From the NCBI RefSeq assembly GCF_964340395.1, contig NC_135555.1, positions 51,001 through 115,000 of the forward strand: a DNA stretch of 64,000 nt, given 5' to 3'. Below the pieces are notes generated by a model, which ran no database searches, was not told where the DNA came from, and worked only from the letters and a program-made list of their open reading frames with translations. Positions 40,976 through 64,000 of this stretch are shown piece by piece; position 1 is the first letter of the stretch, and each line of letters begins with the position of its first letter. The translations under genes and the position numbers were made by a program. This DNA is from Glandiceps talaboti. Lineage: Eukaryota; Hemichordata; Enteropneusta; Spengelidae.

Positions 40976-43179
40976 AAACCTTGTAGTTCTAAAGTACATC
41001 TCTTGTTAGTTGAACATTTACATTTTGAAACAAAAACATTGAAAAACTACTCAATCAACTTTATGTAAAAGAATTCATAGAAGCCTTGTGTATTTTATTT
41101 ATTACTATTTTCAATTCTGTCCATATGACTTCTGGAGGTTTTTTTATCAACTTTATGTACATTTTTCAACTGAGAGTAATATTTATTGGTACTGGTATGG
41201 TTTTAAACTTTGATTTCATAGACAGGCCAAGTTTACTTACTGATTCTAAGGAAGGGACATGTATAGAGTATTATGTCAATGGGAAGGCCATTATGTCAAC
41301 TTTATAAAAACACATGCTTGATGTTGGTTTTCTGCTTCAGTTTCCCTACTCTTTTTTCATAAACTGCACATGAGGGCTTAACAATAATATGAAAAGCAAG
41401 TACTTTAAAATGATGGCTGCTAATTTGCTTTTATTCTGAATTGACCTTCACCTCCATACAACTCATTGTGATTGGACAATGTACTCATTATTTAGCCCGC
41501 AATATACACAGTCTAGAGGGGTTAGAAGAATGACCCATGTCCATCCATCCAATCGCCCGTCCATCCATGGCCAACCATTTCTCTGTCACTGATGACTCAA
41601 TTTCAATAAAACATGAAATGTAGAGAATAATAGACTTGATTAGTCAGTTTTCAAGAATCATATAATGATTAGATGGTGCTGAGCTATGACTATGCAAACC
41701 CTACTCAGCTACCCATAGTGAACTTGCTAATGAGACACAATACTTTTAAATTAACAGTGTGCATGTACGTTTATCTTTTAATAAGATGTTTTAGAAGTCA
41801 GAGTTAGTATTTGTATCACTGAAAATTATATATACCTGTATGGTTTGGTATTATGGCTGCTAAGGAACCCTGGTGTTTATAAGAATGTAGCTGATAAAAC
41901 TGTTTACAAAGAAGTATTTTGTTGATTTGTTCATGTGATTTGTTCATATTTACAAACAATTGTTACCATTTTTCAATCAAAATCTATGCTTTATGAATAA
42001 GGCTAGTGAAAAAGACGGTAGAAAATAAATATCCATCAAGTCTTGTATATGATGTTTTATTTTTAGTTACATTGAAATTGATGTTTGATTTGATTTCATT
42101 TATTGAGATTGCACTTAAAGCAGAATAAGATTTGTTTTTTAATAATGTCACCATTGTAGAATTTTGATTCATGTGATTTAATAGAAATAGTAAGGAGAAT
42201 CTCGTCTTCTCCAGATTTTGCTAGGTCGTATTCCAGTCATGTGATTTGTCACAAACACATTCTAATCACATATAGAAGTCATGTGATCACAGTATAGAAA
42301 GTACATGATTAGCTTTAGAAACTTGCACATAAAGTTCTCTTCAGTATTTACTTCTTTTTCCTTTAGTATCATAATGCAGATATTTAATTTTGATTTTCAG
42401 AAAAAAACTTGCTGAGAAACTCAAAAATACATGTGATACCTTTTTGTTTGCAACTCTAAAATATGGTACTGCTGACCTTTGACCTATCAGGGCATCATTG
42501 TTGTAGCAGTGCATTTTTAGGCAGTAGGTCTGTATTAACTTTATCATAACACTTGCATAAAATGACTAGAACTAACTTTTGAATGAGAAATTCTACTGAA
42601 GAAATAATAATTTACCAGTGATGTGTTGACGAATATTAAAATAGATCCACTTGGATTGGTGAAAGAGAAGACGGTATATAAATGTTTAATACTTTCCTAA
42701 CATAAGAATAATGAGTACAAAATGACAGAAGTGCTCCAACAGTTTACAGACCATAGTAGGCTTTGTCATAGAGTGAAGATTCATTGATGAGGGCACTCTG
42801 TGTAATTGAAACTTATTGTCTTTATGACTTATATCAAATAAAACCATTCCTCTAATCAAAATCTGTTATATCTATGTACAGAGATTTTTTAAGTTATGCA
42901 TTTTTCTACCATAATACAAGGGTATTCCCTTTGTATATCATTGTATGTTGCACGTAGAGATCAAGATTTCTTTCAACTTCAAGTATTTCATTTTTCTATT
43001 CCAGTAAAACGTGTCTCTTTCGTGACTTATGCAACACTTGATCAGTTCTATAGTCAATATATAGATTTTCATAGTTCACAAATAAAATGGCACACCTGCA
43101 GGTACTGCTTTGGTCCAACCTTCAAAGTAGTGAGACTTTCTGACTGACAAAAACCTTCAACCATTAACCAATATCACTA
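40976..43179. other. Intergenic, nothing coding recognised
   Basis: One short stretch (about 41530-41610, GTCCATCCATGGCCAACCAT) recurs at about 59930-59960, so it is part of a dispersed repeat. Small open frames have no family resemblance. Confidence 0.4.
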
Positions 43180-43182
43180 CAG

Positions 43183-43575
43183 CTAAAAGATCGAGGGATC
43201 GCCGAATAACTGTGTGTATCATACACATTGTATGTTTCCTAAGAATGATTTAGATAGATAAGAAACAGGCTTCCCACACAGACCACTCATTACAAATATA
43301 AACAACACCACACTCCTGTCGACAAGCAGGCACTGTATGTGCACACACATATCACTTGTCACTTTGAATTAATACACTTGTATGTGTCAATATCTGAGCC
43401 TGCAATGTGATGACTTTCAATAGCTTGTTTGTTCCAAGGCGATGTGTGTGTCTGTGTATCAGGAGGGATCGGATGATGTTGTTTATATTTGTTTTGAGTG
43501 GTCTGTGGGAAGCCTGTGGGAACATAAATTGTGTATAATATGCACAGTTGTTCGGCAATCCCTTGATGTTTTTAT
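43183..43575. mobile_element. Foldback MITE, copy 1
   Basis: Left arm reads GGGATCGCCGAATAACTGTG ... AAGAAACAGGCTTCCCACAC ... ACAAATATAAACAACA. The right arm is its inverse (TGTTGTTTATATTTG, GAGTGGTCTGTGGGAAGCCT, TGTTCGGCAATCCCTTGATG). Arms exceed 100 bp around a short core. Confidence 0.85.
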
Positions 43576-43919
43576 TGTAATTGTAATATCACAGTTTCCA
43601 TCATTTTATTGGCATTCTAAATTGACCTATGTTACACAATTAAAATATTGGGTCAAGTGTTTAATTTATTTGTCTAGTTGTTTGTTTACCATTGTTGTGA
43701 CCAGTTGAGATTGAATTGTGCTCCCAGTAGGGTGGCATTCATCCTGATGACTTCCTGGATATTGCAGTGTGCCTGTTTAGGGACTTGGTAACAGCCTTGA
43801 TTACATGGTGATAATATATCTTCACAATAGAGGCACTGCCATCACCCACTTGTGTAATCTACCACATTGAACACCTTTTAATTTATGTCTATCTTAGTGC
43901 AATGAAAGTTCAGTTTCCA

Positions 43920-44275
43920 CACTACAACTAAAACATCAAGGAATCACCAAACGATTGTGCATATCATACACATTTTATGTTCCCTAAGAATATTTAGTTA
44001 GATAAGAAACAGGCTTCCCACAGACCACTCATTACAAATATAAACAACACCACACCTGCCAACAAGCATGCACTGTATGTGCACACACGTCACTTGTAAC
44101 TTTGAATTAATACACTTGTGTCAAAATCTGAGCCTGCAATGTGATGACTTTCAATAGCTTGTTTGTTCCAAGGCGATGTGTGTGTCTGTGTATCAGTAGG
44201 GATCGGATGATGTTGTTTATATTTGTATTGAGTGGTCTGAGAAGCCTGCTTCTTATTTATCTAAATAGCAAATGT
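43920..44275. mobile_element. Foldback MITE, copy 2
   Basis: About 85-90 percent like copy 1 through AACAGGCTTCCCACAGACCA, GCCTGCAATGTGATGACTTT and CAAGGCGATGTGTGTGTCTG. Its right end has inner arm GAGTGGTCTGAGAAGCCTGC-TTCTTATTTATCTAAAT but lacks the outer arm present in copy 1. Confidence 0.85.
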
Positions 44276-44765
44276 GATTAAAAAGAAATATATATGCACT
44301 GTTAAAAAAGAAAAAAATATTGTCCAGCAATGCCTATGTAGTCTGACACTTCCCAATACATTATGTAGTTCAATTTTTCCCCTTTAAGGGTCTTTACTTA
44401 AAAGAACTGTTAAGGTCAGAGAAATATTACTAATTATGAATACATGTCATAGAAATATACAAAAATAACAGTCAGTGTGGCTTTTAAGATAAGACAATCT
44501 TACTCTCAAGCTTTTCAACATTTGTGATTTTTTAAAAGAAAATAACAAAGTATAGAGCTTGCAAGTTGGTCATTTTTTTTTCAGATAAACGATGCCTAAC
44601 CTTTCTATATATATGGTTATTGTAGTGGAGATAGCCTAATGTTTACACAGAAATGTATATTTGTATTATAGTTAATAAAGTCATTTTCTCTTCCTACATG
44701 CATCCCTAGTGTTATTTTGCTCTGTGCCTGTACTCGTCACTGTGTAATTTCCAGCTCAAGCTGAT

Positions 44766-45850
44766 ATTCAATTCAATTCAATGTAACTTTATTGTCCTCA
44801 TTGGAAATTTCTCCTTAGCTTCACCCCAAAGAGACAAAACTATAATTTACACACAAAATATAGCGGATAAAGACTAAAACACTGATATACATACAATAAT
44901 TTACACACAAAATATAGCGGATAAAGACTAAAACACTGATATACATACAATAATTTACACACAAAATATAGCGGATAAAGACTAAAACACTGATATACAT
45001 ACAATAATTTACACACAAAATATAGCGGATAAAGACTAAAACACTGATATACATACAATAATTTACACACAAAATATAGCGGATAAAGACTAAAACACTG
45101 ATATACATACAATAAAGGCAACAAAGAACAGAATGTAAATGACAGATTAAGATTCAGCACAATAAGACATTGATAGGTTAATTCTAAGATACCAGTGGAC
45201 TATGAACCTGAATTAAAAAGGCTTACTGCACTTGGTAGAAATGACTTCTTTAGTTCTTGTGAGCAAATGGCATTGTATAGTGCCTGCCTGAAGGCAATAG
45301 TTCGAACTGAGAATGCAGAGGATGGTTAAGGTCATCAGTGATAGCCAATGCTTTCCTTTAACCGATGTATTGTAAAGTTCACATAGTTGGAGTTGTCTAG
45401 ATTTTTCTGCCATTTCAGTGATTTTATCTAGCTTACTTTTCTTTTTAACACTCAAGGTTCTATACCATACTGTTACGTTAAATGAAAGTACACTTTCAAT
45501 GAGGCTCCTGTACACTTTTTCCAGAACATCTTGGCTGAAAATTCCTCAATTTTCTCAATAGAAACATACGCTGTGCAGCTTTTTTGACAATGCTATCAGT
45601 ATATTTGGTGAAACTTAACTTATTGTCTAGATTTATGCGTAAGTATTTGAAACACTCAACAATCTCAACTGGTTGTCCATTCCTGAACACCTGCTCTAGT
45701 GTATCAGGGTTATCTGCTATCACTAGCGCCTTGGTTTTACTGACATTCATTTTTAGCATGCGAGTATAATACCCCGTCACTGGGTCATCCCCAGCTCGGT
45801 CTGATATTGTGTGAGTGCTCAGCTGTGGCACTACCTGAAGGGGGTCTATA
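44766..45850 (-). mobile_element. LINE (L2/CR1-like) 3' half, antisense
   Basis: Read on the - strand: LKMNVSKTKALVIADN, NGQPVEIVECFKYLRINLDN, KLSFTKYTDSIVKKAAQRMF (45496-45800), then, after a frameshift, MYRSLIESVLSFNVTVWYRT (45213-45515), the C-terminal RT block. The 3' tail ACAATAAAGTTACATTGAAT with repeated TTGAA lies at 44766-44800. The same kind of tail occurs alone near 36222. Frameshifted, inactive. Confidence 0.88.
44844..45113. repeat. Five exact-looking 54-bp tandem units in the LINE 3'UTR
   Basis: Starts at 44844, 44898, 44952, 45006 and 45060. Unit AATTTACACACAAAATATAG then CGGATAAAGACTAAAACACT and GATATACATACAAT. Because 54 is divisible by three, long antisense open frames appear; they are artefacts. 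Confidence 0.98.
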
Positions 45851-47082
45851 ATTACAATGAGTGTTGTGTATGTGCATATAGACAAGATACTCATTGGTCA
45901 CAATACTTCTGTGATAGTTTGATGAGGTGTAAAAGAAATAAATGAAGACATGTAAGTAGATGAACACAATATGCAACTTGCAATTTTGAAAGACTTGATT
46001 TCTCTGGAATGGGAATCAACAAAAGATGGTTTGGCAGGAAATTTTACTGTAACACCATTTTTACTTTTTTTTAATGAAAACAATGTTTACTGAATAACAG
46101 TGGCTTAGGGTTAGTCAGGTTACAGGAAAAACATTTTTTATTTGGCCTAAATGATGTTATAAGAAATGAAAACATGTATAGGTGTAAAGTTTGTTCATAT
46201 TGGACGAAATTCTCTCTTCTTGTAAAAGAAATGAAATTTGGTAGGTTATGTATACAGTGAGGATTTGTGATAGAAAAAAAGGGAAATATACATTCCTTTG
46301 GTTGAAATATGAAATTGTTCTGGAATATATACGAACTCTGTCAACAGCATATAACAGGCATATCAAAAGAAAGTGGTACTCATCTTGTACAAGAAATGTT
46401 ATGACAATTGCTATTGTCAAGAAACATGTTTTCACGTCTTTCTGTTTCAATTCTAAGTTTGTGACGAGCTATGAAATTGAGCCAAAGCACAAGTCAATGC
46501 AAAAACTGAACTGCAGGACAGACACTTTTCTGGTTCCAGTTCTCTTTTGAATTCACTTTGAAATGTGGCCTAATCATTGATTGCAACTGTTCATTCCTGT
46601 AAACAGCAGTCTCTTAATCTTTGTGAAAATAGTCTTATGGAAGCTTTGTGGTCACCAACTTCCTGCTCCAACCAAATGATGCCACATACATATCTCATTA
46701 ATAATAACTTAATGTGTTTAGTCCAAGTTTTCCCATCTGCCTCATCAAATCTTTTCAGCATTAAATACCCCACTTTGGGATACCTGTCACTTTCCATACC
46801 AAGCAATTTTACCCAATACGTGATACAGCATTTGAAATATACACAACATAAAGGAAATCTGCCACATTATCCAGGAAGCGCCACTGAATTTACGTTACTA
46901 TGTACACCAACAAAAATTGAGAAAACTTGTATGATATTCTTTTTATTTAAGCTGTAATACATGTACATAGAGACTTCATTCAAGTGTACACCCCACATTG
47001 TCAGGTGCAAGCATTCTTCTAAGACCCAGGCCTTGACCTTCATGATCAAATTCAACCCATTTCTTGCATGTCGCACATACTT
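45851..47082. other. Intergenic, nothing recognised
   Basis: Open frames of about 100-126 codons on both strands (for example 46248-46550 and 46577-46957) show no domain, splice context or family match. The stretch 46965-47060 (AGAGACTTCATTCAAGTGTA, CTTGACCTTCATGATCAA) resembles 60240-60540, another dispersed repeat. Confidence 0.4.
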
Positions 47083-48075
47083 TTTAGCACAACTGAGCTG
47101 ATAAGGTTCAGTAGTGTTTGTGGCACGGTGCGGTGTCTGTCTGTGTGTGTGTATGCATGCATGACTTTAACTAAAAACTACTGGGCTGATTGTTTTGATA
47201 TTTGGTGGGATGTTATTCCCTCTGGTGTCTAGTTGGGAAATTATTCAAAGCAAAATCATTACATCACAGGTATTTGATTTGGGTCAAAAAATGTCATTTT
47301 TGGTCAAAAAAGTTGAACTCAAAAACTACTGGGCAGATTGATCTGAAATTTGGTGGGAACATTCTTAGTGGTATGTAATTCAAAATTTATTCATGACATT
47401 TAATCCCATCAGTAATATGCAAATGAGATCTAAAAATGTGTAGTTTTGGTAAAAAAAATATTTAATGATAAGGCTGAAATTTAATGGGGATGCATTTGGG
47501 GTTGTGTAGATGACAAATTATTAAGCATGTCATGATACCATCAGCGATATGCAAATTAGGTGTAAAAATGTGCATTTTGGTCAACACTTTATATCTCAAA
47601 AAGTGCTAGGTCAATGAGACTGAAATTTAGTGAGATGGTCTCCAGATGTTGTAAAAATGTTGACACAATTGGCCCTAGCTACCATGACCACGCCCTTAGC
47701 AAGAACTAAATGCCAATATATTTTGCTAAAACAACAACATCGGGTAGGCAAGTGGGTAAACATTAAAAGTGTATGCAAATAGTCCTAGCAACAAGACCAC
47801 GCCCATAGCAACAGCCAAACAATGGTGTATATCACAAAGATAACCACTTGAATTCATAGCCAATTGAACAAACATTCAAACAATGTATGCAAGTGTGCCT
47901 AGCAACAAGACCACGCCCATAGCAAAAAAAAAAACGATGGTGCGTATGATAAAGGTAACAACAAAACTGGATGGGCAGTTGGAATGAGCTCTTCTACCTA
48001 GCATGGATCAGCATGTGGATAAATATTTTTTAAAGTTGTACAGCTGTGCTACGACGCCATTGACGCTATTTTTAG
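47083..48075 (+). repeat. Composite family B, near full-length copy
   Basis: Starts TTAGCACAACTGAGCTGATA, carries TG tract, CTACTGGGCAGATTGATCTG, ATATGCAAATGAGATCTAAA and ATATGCAAATTAGGTGTAAA modules, GACCACGCCCATAGCAACAG modules, and ends GCTACGACGCCATTGACGCT. Same layout as 30275-31645. Confidence 0.82.
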
Positions 48076-48849
48076 TATTTAAGTTCACACATTGGCAAGA
48101 AGCAGGAATTAATTAAGACGTCAGTTCAATCACCAATACCTATACCAAGAGGGGATGACTTCAAACTGCAGACTTTGACAAGGGCGTTAGAGTATGGACA
48201 GCTGTTCTCATTGAGTGTACTATCAAAACTTAGAATCAGGAAGTATTGCAGTAAAAGGATAAACTCTATATGAGACTATGTATGTGGTGTAACTGGAACA
48301 TAGACTTTATTTATTGAGTGTACTAAAAGTTAACGATATTGTTTTAGGAGTTAAGATATCAACATTGATAATAAAGACATTGACGATTTCTATGATAGGA
48401 TGAAAGTTGGCCGTGCAGCGTTATTGATGATGATTGATGAATGGTATTGTCCGAAATGTTTAAATTTAGGCCTCTGGCATGACCTCATTTTAGACTTAGT
48501 ATCTTATAACTATTTAGTATGATCTTACTACTACTTTCGTACAATGCACAGTCCAATTTCGACCCTTGCACACGTTCTTTTCGCACAACGCAACTGTTGC
48601 TACGCAACAGTAGAACATCCTTTGTGCACGCTGTGGAAGGATGATACTTAAATAATAACAGTAATGTGGAGCGTCGAAGGCACCCTGAATAGAACACCTG
48701 ACTTGACTCAAACGCATAGTGGAAATTCCTCTGCATTTCCGAAATAATTTAAGACTAATGGTGGCTGCATAGTCTAAACCTGTATTGGATATTCGATCAT
48801 CGTGTAAAGATGCGTTAACGAAACCATCATATGCGACTGAACGTCAACA
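48076..48849 (+). promoter_or_regulatory. RGS22 upstream region and 5'UTR
   Basis: No repeat family recognised. CpG and GC content rise from about 48540. It holds the X-box-like motif at 48593-48611. The transcription start is not determined. Confidence 0.4.
48593..48611. promoter_or_regulatory. X-box-like near-palindrome upstream of RGS22
   Basis: ACTGTTGCTACGCAACAGT has 8-bp inverted arms around TAC. Its core GTTGC-TAC-GCAAC resembles the RFX X-box (GTTGCCATGGCAAC), with one base less between half-sites. A further overlapping GCAACTGTTGC lies at 48590-48600. It sits about 240 bp upstream of the RGS22 ATG. RFX factors control ciliary genes; the link here is inference. Confidence 0.45.

Positions 48850-64000
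<15,151 letters not shown>

Noticed and set aside
44821-45160. Antisense frames of 95 and 106 codons with an 18-residue repeat
   Set aside because: Produced by the 54-bp tandem array in a LINE 3'UTR.
46248-46957. Possible small genes of 100-126 codons in the intergenic region
   Set aside because: No family resemblance, splice sites, or codon pattern distinguishing them from chance open frames.

Overview
This is a stretch of an animal (eukaryotic) nuclear genome. It has long AT-rich introns, canonical GT-AG splice sites, at least four U12-type (minor spliceosome) introns, degenerate non-LTR retrotransposons, foldback/MITE-like elements and many minisatellites. The two proteins are close to vertebrate families at the sequence level, but the repeats are not vertebrate-like. 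A non-vertebrate marine bilaterian, perhaps an invertebrate deuterostome, is the best guess; the species cannot be named from the sequence.

Two protein-coding genes lie head-to-tail on the + strand. (1) Positions 1468-37808 hold the last 20 coding exons of a K-Cl cotransporter (SLC12A4-7 family, KCC). They run from the third transmembrane region to the stop codon after a C-terminus reading VITIYS. The 20 exons total 2964 nt, keep one open frame across every junction and encode 987 residues. The N-terminus and first membrane segments lie upstream of the window. (2) Positions 48850-64000 (continuing past the right edge) hold the first 19 coding exons of an RGS22-like protein with several RGS domains. 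ATG, splice phases and frame are consistent over 4510 nt (1503 residues so far). Vertebrate RGS22 is associated with testis and ciliated cells. A near-palindromic X-box-like (RFX) motif about 240 bp before the ATG fits a ciliary programme, but this is inference.

Layout: 1-37808 is the KCC gene, whose introns carry most of the repeats. These include 38-, 23-, 33-, 45-, 49- and 41-bp minisatellites, an antisense RTE-type LINE, a CR1/L2-type LINE 3' end, a 1.1-kb TIR element with apparent target-site duplication, a large foldback element, and a composite repeat family containing (TG)n and octamer motifs. 37809-48849 is intergenic, with a 58-bp minisatellite, two related foldback MITEs, an antisense LINE whose 3'UTR has a 54-bp tandem array, and a full-length copy of the composite family. 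48850-64000 is RGS22, with shorter, less repetitive introns.

The most unusual observations are in the KCC gene. Four introns have U12 5' splice sites plus matching branch-point motifs, all in phase 1. Five exons have diverged or near-identical partial tandem copies of their own splice-site edge inside the neighbouring intron. No operon-like or functional coupling between the two genes is implied; they are simply neighbours.
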